A DNA stretch of 64,000 bases from Pseudobacteriovorax sp. (lineage in GTDB: Bacteria; Bdellovibrionota_B; Oligoflexia; Oligoflexales; Oligoflexaceae). Below the pieces are notes generated by a model. That model was not told the origin of the DNA. It saw only the letters and a list, made by a program, of their open reading frames with translations, and did not search any database. The position numbers were made by a program, and so were the translations under genes. Position 1 is the stretch's first letter, and each line of letters begins with the position of its first letter. Below, in pieces: positions 29,401-38,299 of this stretch. The stretch is taken from assembly GCA_013215145.1 (NCBI GenBank), contig JABSRP010000030.1, forward strand, positions 55,279 to 119,278. Direction: 5' to 3'.

Positions 29401-29537
29401 CTAAGGACTTTAGCGTCGGCCACCAGCTCTGCAAGAGCGCTTAGCTCCACATTATGAATCTGGTGGGGTTTGTTATCATCGGTACATGCCGTTCCTAAAG
29501 CTCCTAGGAGCGTTAGCGATACAATTAACTGTTTCAT
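26466..29537 (-). CDS. Large lipoprotein with FIVAR-like repeats and transglutaminase-elicitor-like domain
   Basis: 1023 residues, lipoprotein signal ending ALGTAC. Residues about 30-400 are five helical repeats of about 75 residues resembling FIVAR modules. The C-terminal 600 residues resemble the oomycete transglutaminase elicitor family (PF16683): TDTYWPFFMTGHAHRWEKTE, LSPAEKYDFL, GWQGHCGGWSPAAL with a candidate catalytic Cys near 606, and KWNQPVEGYDF near 838-848, close to the Pep-13 motif (VWNQPVRG) of Phytophthora GP42. Likely surface-anchored and active on peptide glutamines; enzyme activity is inferred. GAGG precedes the ATG; no operon partner. Confidence 0.78.
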   Translation of the reverse strand: MKQLIVSLTLLGALGTACTDDNKPHQIHNVELSALAELVADAKVLRDNAVVGEGQGQHSLISYNSLEQVINEADELIVSENDQSSIDAMYTKLKTAMETFQAEKNTVDKTNLQSLVAQAEEISDLNLNLSDNLKVWLDAEIKAGKTILADASSSNAAVLLASKNLLAVIQAVKAVDTQAVSISGLKAEITLAKELTAAADSQRYPAQALEAFLAEINKAEELLSSNNLTEEVIAAALSQIKEAKKTFEQSEIQLDQTQLQRGLASARLLLDNSEAGEGDGKYPQDQRDQFQSVIEQAADVLSSSPATQADIDTMVSLLEEAVATFTASKITVDRSPLELVITESGSLLGTNENASVEQQEQFQLAIDEAKSTFNKQAVTEAEVLSAIDALNSAKNSYLAISPKGLSYDEIKEKSSHHLEVTPWTDTYWPFFMTGHAHRWEKTEHEPDSFSESSYVSFVKFFKEYIDIIESGDQSRMIILSPAEKYDFLRLGDNAESLEAAKAANPANKRLIENLETAEELSLSSEAGLALSETEDIKEIFAWAEDIEEKVRSGAIDTITGASLLREEIDQSAFLRRNFPTVAEAWQTFSSFQGDRQTESWGWQGHCGGWSPAALHEEAPKHGVLVSKQGREVLFTQGDIRGLLSKSWTAPQAPKLSQKGENCSKDPEYIAGGNGYLSYRQYDGNFLVENESGDFVPQDPFKILSYFPVASAEGRLLGVSFVEKSALERPIFGLYYREGFGPGDFRAKIFSYGDKDKLHLFENRSLGTKFLEFGDKSELVAWAADKNQGSDVSALNSRIINVDHSCLDLTPDLMTKLLVEEFKDKGTKMVVDRDFTSEKWNQPVEGYDFTIGALKPISDLNAGERRFLSANTKYFAEVTGSMSYITEPRHHLPVTPKGFDKANIVKLELAFVLEFDENKSLSGGYWQPVSNTTPNAGTLRRFKPDYLGYFEDTKPLDVVVFKSDYNSRPGAATNKNSSVNDIRDLNKIHACSIDSTAETETVQASFRTSEGQSETVTYTRCTID

Positions 29538-29848
29538 AGGTCCTCGTTCGTCTTAAGATATTGTCTGGGTGTATAGTGCGTCATTTTGGATGTATTGCGG
29601 GTTATAGAGGTAGGCGCTCGCCAAGTCAACCCTTTTGTACTAAACAAAAAGGTGGGTTGTGGGTTGAGTTTGATGATTTGTATCATTTTCTGAAATAATT
29701 GTTTAGTTAGTATTGGTATTCAGTCTAAGATTCTAGAATTATTTGTGAAAAATACCTTAGATTTTGGCTGGTGAGTCAAGTTAACGATGGTCACTGTGGT
29801 GATTATTTGCTCATGTCGATCAGATAATCTGACCAGGAGGGCTGGTGT
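29538..29848. other. Intergenic region without a recognised gene
   Basis: 310 bp between two minus-strand genes. It contains an imperfect stem near 29630-29652 (CCTTTTGT against ACAAAAAGG) and promoter-like AT-rich sequence for the elicitor-like lipoprotein. I see no gene. Confidence 0.4.
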
Positions 29849-31792
29849 TTACGAGGCCGCAGAGTTAAAAGGGGGCTCAGCTTGCATGAGTACGTAGTAA
29901 AGTGTCTTTTGCTCCAAGTCGTCACGAATGGAGAGATGATGCTGTTCGAGAGAGATGGTGGAAAGCTTAGGGGCATTGGGAACTTGCTCAATAACGCTTC
30001 CGACGTCCTCGCGAAGGGTAATGATATGTCCTTGTCCAACTATCGGAAAGATCTCCTTGCGGGCCTGTTCGTATCGGGTCGCCAGAACGATCCCTTTGCC
30101 AAACATCTGATAGTCCCTCGTTCCTGACTGTGAATAATAGGCTGTCACTGCACCTTTGGCAATGCCAATGGAGCAAAGGGCAGGGTAGTCTGGAAGTTCG
30201 CTTTGCCTCACACCTTCAAAAATCTCTACAAAAGTGCGAGCAAGCTTGTAGGCTACCAGCTCGGGACAGGTGTTGATGGCCAGTGGGAAGGGAAAGCCTA
30301 TGGTACAGATCAGACCGTCGCCAGCCTCGTTGACCCTGTAGGCTAGTGCTGAAGGGCCTGTCTGTTGATAGCTATCAAAAATGTGCCGGCTAATCTCTGT
30401 GATGGATTTTGTCACAAATGACTTCTTACCCATTTTTAGGATTTCAGTACTTTTAACAATATCGAAGCAAAGGACTACGGTATCACGCGTGCCAATGGGC
30501 ATCGTTTCTTCAAGGCTTGCCCCTTGACTGATTTTTGTCACCTGATGGGGGTAGACAATTTTCGCAAGTTGCTTATAGGAGTGCATGGTTTGCTGCTCCT
30601 TCAGTTTGAGCTCAGCGATGTAAGAGTTTTTTTCATCCACTCGTTTTTTTTCAATAAAACGCACCCGATCTGCCAAGGCCATAGAAAGTAGCAGCAACTC
30701 CGCACACCAACCAAGAAACATACCGTAGAGGGTATATTGGTGGGCTGGAATGAGACCAAAATTTGACGATGCATAAATCAAGGCCGTCACGGTTACGAAG
30801 GAAAATCCCGCTGTATAAAGGATGGCGGGTCTATTACCAGCTAAGCATGCGCGTATACCAAAGCCAAGTAAGGTTAATTGCGATATGCCTCCCAGAGCAT
30901 TGGTTAAGGTTGCTAACGTATGAAAACTCACCCCTACAATGGCCCAGAAAAAAAGTAGTAGGGCGATGACATTGAGTCCTATGAAGAATTTTCGAGCTTT
31001 GGGTGCTGATTTTTTCAGATCTAAAAATGTGATAGAGAACACGATGGACATAAAGATAGCTGCATTGGAGGAGGCTAAGAATCCCCAGTTAGAAAACCAA
31101 ATGAGAAACTCATCGGGAAGGTTTAAAAAGGTCTTTCCTAGCCCCCACATTCCAAGGTGATACATCATAAATGAACAGCCAAAGATGGTGTAAAATAGAT
31201 AAGACTTCGATCGCAGTGATAGAAAAAGAAAGAAGTTGTAGCCAATCATCATGGAAACCATACCGAAGCCAAAACTAAACAATTTGGTATCCCGATCCAT
31301 ATGGTCTTGTAACTTTGACTCGGCAAAAAGCTTGAGTGGCAATCGCACGGGACCGGCGCTGTCGAACTTCATAAAAAAGGTGTTCAACCCGGGTTGCAGT
31401 TGAATCGGGAAAATCGGTAACCGGAAGGAGATTGGTCTATCCGAATAGGGAACCCGGTCGCCTATATTCCTCTTGTTAAGGAGTACACCCTCGTGAAAGT
31501 GGTAGAGGGTGGTATGATCGAGCATGTTATAGCCAACCTCAAGAAACCATTGCTTTTCTTCATGACTGTCCCCATCAATGGTGAAATGGACCCAGACAGG
31601 GACCTTGGGTAAACGAAAATTGGGGATCGGGTCTTGGGATGGTTGAAATGCGGTAACTTTTTCAAATAGGTTCGATTCTGTTAGTTCGCTTTTGGAGTCG
31701 ACAAAGGTTTTGAGTGATTTTCCAATATATGAGCCACTTTCTAGTGGTGTCGAGCCATAGCTACGACTTAGGCTAAGGCAGCCAAACAGCAT
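29849..31792 (-). CDS. 7TMR-DISM receptor with class III nucleotide cyclase domain
   Basis: About 647 residues. Order: signal segment, 7TMR-DISMED2-like extracellular beta domain (about 30-170), seven membrane helices (about 185-385), coiled coil (about 390-420), then class III cyclase. Both metal-binding Asp are present (VVLCFDIVKST, NEAGDGLICT). In FGKGIVLATRYEQA the transition-state Arg is kept but the Asn two codons upstream of the Ala is Val. Start is uncertain: ATG 31792 lacks a ribosome site and truncates the signal; the frame stays open to an AGAGGA followed by ATT codons. Likely makes cAMP or cGMP in response to an outside ligand. Confidence 0.85.
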   Translation of the reverse strand: MLFGCLSLSRSYGSTPLESGSYIGKSLKTFVDSKSELTESNLFEKVTAFQPSQDPIPNFRLPKVPVWVHFTIDGDSHEEKQWFLEVGYNMLDHTTLYHFHEGVLLNKRNIGDRVPYSDRPISFRLPIFPIQLQPGLNTFFMKFDSAGPVRLPLKLFAESKLQDHMDRDTKLFSFGFGMVSMMIGYNFFLFLSLRSKSYLFYTIFGCSFMMYHLGMWGLGKTFLNLPDEFLIWFSNWGFLASSNAAIFMSIVFSITFLDLKKSAPKARKFFIGLNVIALLLFFWAIVGVSFHTLATLTNALGGISQLTLLGFGIRACLAGNRPAILYTAGFSFVTVTALIYASSNFGLIPAHQYTLYGMFLGWCAELLLLSMALADRVRFIEKKRVDEKNSYIAELKLKEQQTMHSYKQLAKIVYPHQVTKISQGASLEETMPIGTRDTVVLCFDIVKSTEILKMGKKSFVTKSITEISRHIFDSYQQTGPSALAYRVNEAGDGLICTIGFPFPLAINTCPELVAYKLARTFVEIFEGVRQSELPDYPALCSIGIAKGAVTAYYSQSGTRDYQMFGKGIVLATRYEQARKEIFPIVGQGHIITLREDVGSVIEQVPNAPKLSTISLEQHHLSIRDDLEQKTLYYVLMQAEPPFNSAAS

Positions 31793-31958
31793 TAAAAAAC
31801 ACAGTGTTTTAGAGTTGTGACAAATAATTTATTTCCTCTAACAGTGGTTTCAAGGATTTATCGGAATAACTTGGACAATTTAAACCGTCGAGGTACTATG
31901 GCGGCACTAAGGGCATCGGACGAGCCATTAGTCGAAACATGAAAGGAATTCAAGAACA

Positions 31959-32741
31959 ATGAGTCAACACGTGTTTATCACAGGCGCCTCTCGGGGTATT
32001 GGATTGGCTTTGGCGAAAAGCTTTTTGGAGCAAGGTTGGGTGGTCTACCTAAATTCACGCTCCATCGATGCCTTAAAGCAGGCTGCTGATCAACTCAATG
32101 TTCCTCATGAAAATCTTTTTCCAGCAGATTTGGCAAAAGAAAGTGAAAGAGAGAAGCTCTATCAATCTATAGCAGAAAGAGGGATAAAAATTGACTGTCT
32201 GGTAAATAATGCCGGCATAGGAGATTATAACCCATTGACCCAGGCATCCCCAGATACAGTGAATACCCTTCTCCAATTAAATATAGTCGCCTTGACGGAA
32301 TTATCTCAATTTTTCGCCAACGCGTTTAAAGCGGTGGGCAAGGGCTGGATTCTCAATGTAGCCTCCACTGCAGCCTATACTGCAGGTCCAGGAATGGCTA
32401 GTTACTTTGCGAGTAAAGCCTACGTTTTATCATTATCTCATGCTCTCTACTACGAGCTGAAAGCTCATGGCGTGACCGTCTCTGTTCTATGTCCCGGACC
32501 AACGGATACAAGTTTTTTTGAAGCCGCCGGGATTGATCACGGAGCTCTAAAACATGCCCCTAGAATGACCTCAAAGTCAGTCGCTGATATTGCCATTAAA
32601 GGGATGCTGCGCGGTGAAAAAAACATCGTACCTGGCTTACTCAATAAGCTTTCCGTATGGCTTATGAATCTAAGCCCAAGATGGTTGCTTCAACCGCTCC
32701 TAGCCTTTCTGGTCAATAGACAAAGGCAAGGATCAGTTTAG
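31959..32741 (+). CDS. Short-chain dehydrogenase/reductase (SDR)
   Basis: 260 residues, classical SDR: cofactor motif VFITGASRGIGLALA, LVNNAGIGDY, catalytic Ser in LNVASTAAYT and Tyr/Lys in ASYFASKAYVLSLS, then LCPGPTDTSFF. Cytosolic NAD(P)-dependent oxidoreductase of unknown substrate, similar to DltE/YqjQ-type general SDRs. Its 3' end overlaps the convergent DUF72 gene by 9 bp. Confidence 0.93.
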   Translation: MSQHVFITGASRGIGLALAKSFLEQGWVVYLNSRSIDALKQAADQLNVPHENLFPADLAKESEREKLYQSIAERGIKIDCLVNNAGIGDYNPLTQASPDTVNTLLQLNIVALTELSQFFANAFKAVGKGWILNVASTAAYTAGPGMASYFASKAYVLSLSHALYYELKAHGVTVSVLCPGPTDTSFFEAAGIDHGALKHAPRMTSKSVADIAIKGMLRGEKNIVPGLLNKLSVWLMNLSPRWLLQPLLAFLVNRQRQGSV

Positions 32742-33614
32742 ATTCACGTGTTCTCTCTCCCAGAGTAGCCTTTCCATGAGATGAATGCTATCTGGGATAG
32801 AAATGTTCTTTGCTTGATGGATAAAAAGATAGATTTCGTTGACTCCCCGTTGTTGCCAAAGAGTGATTCGTTCTGCCCAAGATTTCAATCTTATAGTATC
32901 GCTCTTAGAAGGAAACTGTCCGAGAAAACGAATGATTACCTTGGGCTGACAAAGGGAAAAATGCAAAACGTCTCTTCGCCCGGGAGTATCTGTGATAACA
33001 ACCGATATTCCTCTTTTGTATAGATCGTTAATGACTCTGTCATGTATCATGTGGTCTTCAAACCAAGACTCGTGCCTTAACTCGATAGACCAGGGTAGGT
33101 CTCTTGGAAGTAAGTCTAAAAACCGTTTAACATCATCCCAGTTACGCGTCGAGACGTAATCAGGGAATTGTATAAATGTGGCTGCCAGTTTTTCTCTTAG
33201 CATTTTTATGCTCTGGCAATAGGAATCGATACTCTGCTTTTCTAGCCAGGGTGTTTTGCTGTGAGATATGGACTTCGGAAGTTTAGGACAAAAGCGAAAA
33301 TCAGCTGGAACCTCATGATACCATTGAGATACTAGGTTAGGACTTGGGCTCTTATAAAATGTTGCATTGCATTCTACAGTTTTGAAGCTTTGGCCGTAAG
33401 CCCTTAAAAATTTTCGAGGAGATAGCTGAGTAGGGTAGAGAACACCCTTCCATTCGTGGCATCCCCACATGGGTGCTCCGATGTAAATTCTATTTCCCTT
33501 TGGCGTCGGACCGTTCAAAGACTCTCTATATCGCAAAAAGGATTGAGTTCGAGCCCTATCTTCAGGGAGAATGAGTGCATCGGGGATTTGTTGCTGGGTT
33601 CTGCCAAAATGCAA
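32733..33614 (-). CDS. DUF72 domain protein
   Basis: 293 residues. TTG start at 33614 is supported by AGGAG six bases upstream; no ATG lies near. TIM-barrel DUF72 signatures: IYIGAPMWGCHEWKGVLYP, FKTVECNATFYKSPSP, FRFCPKLPKSISH, AATFIQFPDYVSTRNW, WSIELRHESWF and VVITDTPGRRDVLH. Cytosolic family of unknown function widely found in bacteria. Overlaps the SDR stop by 9 bp. Confidence 0.9.
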   Translation of the reverse strand: MHFGRTQQQIPDALILPEDRARTQSFLRYRESLNGPTPKGNRIYIGAPMWGCHEWKGVLYPTQLSPRKFLRAYGQSFKTVECNATFYKSPSPNLVSQWYHEVPADFRFCPKLPKSISHSKTPWLEKQSIDSYCQSIKMLREKLAATFIQFPDYVSTRNWDDVKRFLDLLPRDLPWSIELRHESWFEDHMIHDRVINDLYKRGISVVITDTPGRRDVLHFSLCQPKVIIRFLGQFPSKSDTIRLKSWAERITLWQQRGVNEIYLFIHQAKNISIPDSIHLMERLLWEREHVNLN

Positions 33615-33773
33615 CCAAGACTCCTACCTTGATGATTGCTGTTTGCCATACATGGAATCGGCTCGCATCATAGTTTGTTTCCTATATTTGATCCACAAAC
33701 ATTTTGCCGGGTATGACTATTTCCCAGCTTACTTAGGTCATACTATCACTGTCTAGGAACAGGGAGGTGAGAG

Positions 33774-35510
33774 ATGAGAACCTATGTGTATTTGTATAGT
33801 ATATTTTTGTTGCTCTATGGATGCTATGACGACAGAGTTGTTTCCGAAGGAAAGATTATTGGTGGTGAGGTCGCAAAACAGCAGTACCAATTTTTTGCTG
33901 GACTGCATAAATCAGGATATTCAGGAATCTACTGTGGTGGGGCATTTATTGATCCGCATATAGTTGTCACCGCAGCACACTGTGTTGAAAGTGAGACAGA
34001 TACTTTGTTTGTAACTAGCGGTGAACATCTTACCGATGAGGCGCAAAGAGCCCGTAAGGTGGCTGGCGTGTTGATACACCCCGAGTATGATGCTGTGACC
34101 TTGACATATGATATTGCATTATTATTCTTAGACCCCCTAGATGGGCGAGGGAAGGGGTACGAAAGTACCATTGGCCTGCCAGTGGGCGATTTGTTGCGTC
34201 CTGGAACCGAGTTGACTGTTGTGGGGTTCGGTAATCGTTCGAGCTACGGATTCCTACCTGCTGAGCAGTTGATGGAAGTTGTGGTTCCCTATATAGACAA
34301 CTCTAAGTGTATCGCGTCTTACCCAGAAGATATTGAGCTAAAAACTCAGTTTTGTGCAGGAAACCTCGATATTGGATCACGAGATGCCTGTCAGGGAGAT
34401 TCAGGAGGGCCTCTCTTCCGAAAAAGTCGAGCGGGTTGGACCCTCCATGGAATCGTGAGTTGGGGCTACGGGTGTGCCCAAGCGGGAAGACCAGGAGTTT
34501 ATACAAAAGTTCGCTCCTTTGTGCACTGGATCGATAAATCAATACGGACATTTTACCAGTCACCGACAGATTGGAATCTGTTCGATAAGAAACGAGCCTT
34601 GTCAACATTTTGCCAAAGTGATTTTGCTTCCAGCATTAGGGTTCCATCTCAAATTTCACCACAGAATTACATAGCAAGAACCATCCGCTCATTGCCTGGA
34701 AAAGCTGAATCTATCACCGAATCTCAAGCCGAAGCTTTAGTACAAGCAGCTACCAGTAAGTTAGATTGTACGTTCTCACTGGGATCATCTGAATCGGTGT
34801 CAGTAAACAAGCTAACCTTGCCAACCGGTATCGAAATGCTGCTGTGGACTCAAAGCAACCAGCAGTGGTTGTTTCAGGTGGAGTCCTCGGTTGCTGAAGA
34901 GTATCATTGCTCACGAGATGAGCTTTCTATCATTTACAACGAAGCTAATAAGTACGCGAAGGTTGTTTTGGACGGGTCTGTATTTGTATCGAAAGGACTA
35001 CAGCATTCTCGGGATGCCTTAGTAACTGAAGGCTCATTTCAGTGCCAAGACTTTGGCCTAGATTTCGAAGTTCAGGAGCTGGAACGACAAGGAGACAAAA
35101 GGCTCCGCATTTCTCGGGCATCTGGCGATGTGTTTCTGGAATTGCAATCGCGCCATCAGACTATTGATGATCTTTCTATCAGAGGCTTTCGCATCGATTA
35201 TAATAATATCATCCTCAAACTTACCAATGATCTTGTTGACGATGATATATTTTCATGGGAATTATCTTGCCCCTTTCCGTTTCGACTGATTGATCACTTA
35301 CGTAACACTTACGATGCGACTAGGGACGGCGCAGGGAGGATGGTGATCGAGTTTGATCATCGGCGTCATCCTATTTTGGGGCATTTTCCTAATGGGGAGT
35401 GGCATACCTTCCAGTTCACGATCTTTGATAGCAAAGAGGAAATCAGTCCAGAGTTTCTTAGTCAGTGTGCCATTAACAATAATGACTTGATTGTGGTAAT
35501 GGACTTTTAG
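33774..35510 (+). CDS. Trypsin-like serine protease lipoprotein with extra C-terminal domain
   Basis: 578 residues, lipoprotein signal ending LLLYGC, GGAGG before the ATG. S1 domain about 27-260: activation-like IIGGEVAKQQYQF, His in VVTAAHCVE, Asp in YDIALLFLD, Ser in CQGDSGGPLF, and VSWGYGCAQAGRPGVYTKV. Asp before CQGDSGG (RDACQGDSGG) suggests trypsin-like Lys/Arg specificity. The last about 310 residues are an unrecognised Cys-containing beta-rich region. Probably an outer-membrane protease that cleaves prey or host proteins (role inferred). Confidence 0.93.
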   Translation: MRTYVYLYSIFLLLYGCYDDRVVSEGKIIGGEVAKQQYQFFAGLHKSGYSGIYCGGAFIDPHIVVTAAHCVESETDTLFVTSGEHLTDEAQRARKVAGVLIHPEYDAVTLTYDIALLFLDPLDGRGKGYESTIGLPVGDLLRPGTELTVVGFGNRSSYGFLPAEQLMEVVVPYIDNSKCIASYPEDIELKTQFCAGNLDIGSRDACQGDSGGPLFRKSRAGWTLHGIVSWGYGCAQAGRPGVYTKVRSFVHWIDKSIRTFYQSPTDWNLFDKKRALSTFCQSDFASSIRVPSQISPQNYIARTIRSLPGKAESITESQAEALVQAATSKLDCTFSLGSSESVSVNKLTLPTGIEMLLWTQSNQQWLFQVESSVAEEYHCSRDELSIIYNEANKYAKVVLDGSVFVSKGLQHSRDALVTEGSFQCQDFGLDFEVQELERQGDKRLRISRASGDVFLELQSRHQTIDDLSIRGFRIDYNNIILKLTNDLVDDDIFSWELSCPFPFRLIDHLRNTYDATRDGAGRMVIEFDHRRHPILGHFPNGEWHTFQFTIFDSKEEISPEFLSQCAINNNDLIVVMDF

Positions 35511-35680
35511 TCTGGATCCTTGTGGATAACACTGAAACCTTTACAACACAGATGGCGCAAAATACCGAGGTGACACTTGCTACCAATATCAAAATTTTAT
35601 CAATTATTATAGGCTGTAAGGTCTGATTTAGTGCTGGCATCGTACTTGAAGTAGCCTCCTCGAGAGAGGAGAAGAAAATT

Positions 35681-36481
35681 ATGAATGCCAAGAGTTTAGC
35701 CCAATTAATACTGATTTTATGTTTTAGTATGTCGTGCGTATCCTATCATCCATCGAGTGATTTGACGCAAGAAATACAAACAGACAAATTTGACAGTAAA
35801 GACATTGCCCTTCGTGGGATCCTATTCGCCGGGGTCTTCCAAACACATGAGAGCCAGGCGCTGAAACCAAGCCTTAATCATGAGATGTCTCAGATGGGGC
35901 GAAGCTTTCTGGCTGAAAGTGATCGCAAATTGTTCAAAGGGTTTCGTCCTTCTATAGTGAAGCCAGAGTTGTCCGAGCATGTAAAGCAATTTAGAACTGT
36001 TCCCAAAGATGTTTTGACCGCTAAGGCTGAGTTACCCTATCTACTGTTTGTGAATATAACAAAAGACGAAAGCCGATTTGACGAAACTTACAGAGTTGTT
36101 GAAGACGAAGACAAAGGATTTTTTTCTCGGGATGATTACTACATAACCCGAAAAGCCCGGCGAACCTTTGATGTGGAATACTTGCTTTTGAGTCCTCAAT
36201 CTGGTGAGGTTGTTTGGTCGGCCAATAGCTTTTACAATGATGCTAGGGTCAATCGATATAAACAATATAGAGGCTTGTTTGATTCAGTTGTAGGCGGAGC
36301 CCTTCAGGAGGTCATGCATGTTGATAAGAGTTACCCGTCTCCTCCCTCTATGAGTCATATGCTTAGAGGATCATTACGCAAATTTAGGCGGGTGATGACT
36401 TTCAAGCTAAAGGAAGAGTTGACCCCTCCCCCCAGTGCGCGACCACCCAGAAACAGCCCTAGAGGGCGTTTTGCCGGTTAA
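35681..36481 (+). CDS. Lipoprotein of unknown function
   Basis: 266 residues, lipoprotein signal ending CFSMSC. The central part (about 45-215) has PYLLFVNITKDESRFDETYRV, then ARRTFDVEYLLLSPQSGEVVWSAN, a pattern like the curli/GNA1162-type or DUF4136-type lipoproteins that assemble at the outer membrane, though I cannot assign a family. The tail is basic and Pro-rich (PPPSARPPRNSPRGRF). AGGAG precedes the start and an intrinsic terminator follows. Confidence 0.7.
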   Translation: MNAKSLAQLILILCFSMSCVSYHPSSDLTQEIQTDKFDSKDIALRGILFAGVFQTHESQALKPSLNHEMSQMGRSFLAESDRKLFKGFRPSIVKPELSEHVKQFRTVPKDVLTAKAELPYLLFVNITKDESRFDETYRVVEDEDKGFFSRDDYYITRKARRTFDVEYLLLSPQSGEVVWSANSFYNDARVNRYKQYRGLFDSVVGGALQEVMHVDKSYPSPPSMSHMLRGSLRKFRRVMTFKLKEELTPPPSARPPRNSPRGRFAG

Positions 36482-36551
36482 ATTAACTAGTTAGCCTCGG
36501 CGATCTGTTTTTTTCAAAAGGATTGTCTATTGAGTTCCATCACTTACAAAG

Positions 36552-36576
36552 CCGTTCTCAGCTGGGAACGGTTTTT
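36552..36576 (+). terminator. Intrinsic terminator
   Basis: CCGTTC and GAACGG stem with a partly paired 8-base middle, followed directly by five T. It ends the transcript of the lipoprotein gene that stops at 36481. Confidence 0.85.
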
Positions 36577-36694
36577 CGCGTTTTTGGCGTATTCTCCTTT
36601 ATTTTAAACAAGCTTTCTATTACCTTCCTTTTTGTCGCTCATGGAAAGCGACTTATGGCAATACTATGCGTAACTACCTAAACTGGAGAAAACT

Positions 36695-37069
36695 ATGAAA
36701 AACGTAATCATCTCAGCAATCCTTGCAGCCGCAGCCTTTACTCAGTCGGCACAGGCTTCCATCCTATGCGATAAGCCTTTGGCAAAAGCCAATGACTTTA
36801 TCGTTGCTATTAATCTAGATGATAGCGCCTCTAAGTCTGATATCCTGGACGCGTGGCGATTGACAACACCAAAACAAGGCGATGCTTTCTCGTCAACTGT
36901 TACAAATCATAACCTAGGCAGCGATGCTGGTTTCGTTTCTTTGGCCTTTGACGCCGATGCTGACGTTTCAGATAAGATTAGTCTCGTTAACCAAATCAAT
37001 GAGCTAAATGGTGTTATCGTTGAGTGCAAGGTTCTTCACTTCCCACGCCCATTTGTTGGCGTGCGATAA
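36695..37069 (+). CDS. Small secreted protein of unknown function
   Basis: 124 residues, signal peptide ending QSAQA-S, GGAG before the ATG. Mature part has a single Cys near each end (ILCDKPLAK, VIVECKVLHF) and a ferredoxin-like beta-alpha-beta pattern (DFIVAINLDDSASKSDILDAWRL; FVSLAFDADADVSDKISLVNQI). It looks like a peptidase-inhibitor-type I9 or similar small fold, which is only a guess. Its stop lies 2 bp from the stop of the convergent TIGR02147 gene. Confidence 0.65.
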   Translation: MKNVIISAILAAAAFTQSAQASILCDKPLAKANDFIVAINLDDSASKSDILDAWRLTTPKQGDAFSSTVTNHNLGSDAGFVSLAFDADADVSDKISLVNQINELNGVIVECKVLHFPRPFVGVR

Positions 37070-37071
37070 TT

Positions 37072-37917
37072 TTACTTCATTGGATAGGCTTGCCAGTGGA
37101 TTTTGACAAGTCTATCCCCCGTAGTGGTTTCTAGTTCATTACATAGCACAAGTAATTGATTGCGAAAATCACCAAGAGCTTTTCGATAGGCCTCGTCATT
37201 GACACTGATGATATAAGACTCAAAATGTGCCTCATGCTTATTCTTGTGCCAACGCTCTAACTGCTTAGCCGCGTCCAGGATCGCTTGTTTTAAAAAAGCC
37301 TCATGAGAAAAATTGCGATGGGAATCAGAAAAGAGTACCTGCCCTTCCACAAGTCGCCAGCAAGGGTCGGAGTCTGATCCGCCAGATGGGTGTGATGTGA
37401 TCCACTGCCTTTTTTCAAGCTGAAAAAGGGCTTGGTCTAATGCAAAGTAGCGATCTTTGCCAAAGTACCGTCTAAGGTCAGATTTTTTTGGCTCACCTGA
37501 AAATAGTCCGAAGGCACAGTACACCTCAAACTCAAACAGCTTTAGAGTCTCTTGGCTGCTATCAGACTGAGAGAGTGTTATCAGCGACCGTCGTAAAGCC
37601 GAAAGCCTTTTAAGGAGACGCTGCTGTTTTTCTGATTCAGAGTCTTCTTCCATGGCGTGAAGAATTTTCATAATATCCAGACCAATTCCCTCTATCTCTA
37701 GAGCTTCGCACAGTCCCTCGAGGTAGGATGATTTGATGAGCTTTTTGCCCGAGAGTACTTCCGACAGGTATCCCTTGGACTTAATACCAGTCATGTCACA
37801 GAGTTTTGTGAGACTAAGGCCCTTGCGCTTAGCCTTTTGCTGATGAAAAATTTCCCTCAACGCTGCTGACAAGTTGTTTTGTGAGATCAGGGTATCGACT
37901 AGGTCTTCGCTCATCAT
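37072..37917 (-). CDS. TIGR02147/DUF4423 family protein
   Basis: 281 residues. N-terminal helix-turn-helix-like part (SLTKLCDMTGIKSKGYLSEVLSGKKLIKSSYLEGLCEAL), a helical linker (about 85-130), and a C-terminal domain ending SYIISVNDEAYRKALGDFRNQLLVLCNEL and VKIHWQAYPMK, which matches the family's conserved C-terminus. The family is concentrated in Fibrobacteres and Bdellovibrionota; it is presumed regulatory, with function unproven. A paralogue lies at 44185-45048, also next to a small secreted protein gene. Confidence 0.85.
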   Translation of the reverse strand: MMSEDLVDTLISQNNLSAALREIFHQQKAKRKGLSLTKLCDMTGIKSKGYLSEVLSGKKLIKSSYLEGLCEALEIEGIGLDIMKILHAMEEDSESEKQQRLLKRLSALRRSLITLSQSDSSQETLKLFEFEVYCAFGLFSGEPKKSDLRRYFGKDRYFALDQALFQLEKRQWITSHPSGGSDSDPCWRLVEGQVLFSDSHRNFSHEAFLKQAILDAAKQLERWHKNKHEAHFESYIISVNDEAYRKALGDFRNQLLVLCNELETTTGDRLVKIHWQAYPMK

Positions 37918-38299
37918 TTCTAATTTGCCTTTCTACGACAATTTCTATCCTATAGGTAAAACCCTCCTAAGGCTTTTCCAGGGCTTCCGCTTTATTTAAA
38001 TTACCAGATTTCTTAGAAAAACCAAAAATTAGCCTTCGGCGATGACCCTAGAAATCCTCGACAGCCGGGATTTGAGCGTTTGCAATGCCTATGTGTGAGG
38101 GAAATTTGTATAGATTTTTGACAGCTGTTACCAATTAGATCGAAGTTTCCTTGGGGTAAGAAAGCCAATTCCAATCTTTACAGGCAAGTATGAGTAGGCA
38201 GGTAGGCTGGCACCTGCTTTGCAAAGTCAAACGTGAGGCAACTGGATGGTTGCTTCAATTGCTGACCTGTTGTTGTTATATGCTGATTAGGAGTTCCCC
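37918..38299. other. Intergenic region between divergent genes
   Basis: 382 bp holding the promoters of the TIGR02147 gene and of the acidic lipoprotein. No convincing gene, RNA or repeat seen. Confidence 0.4.
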
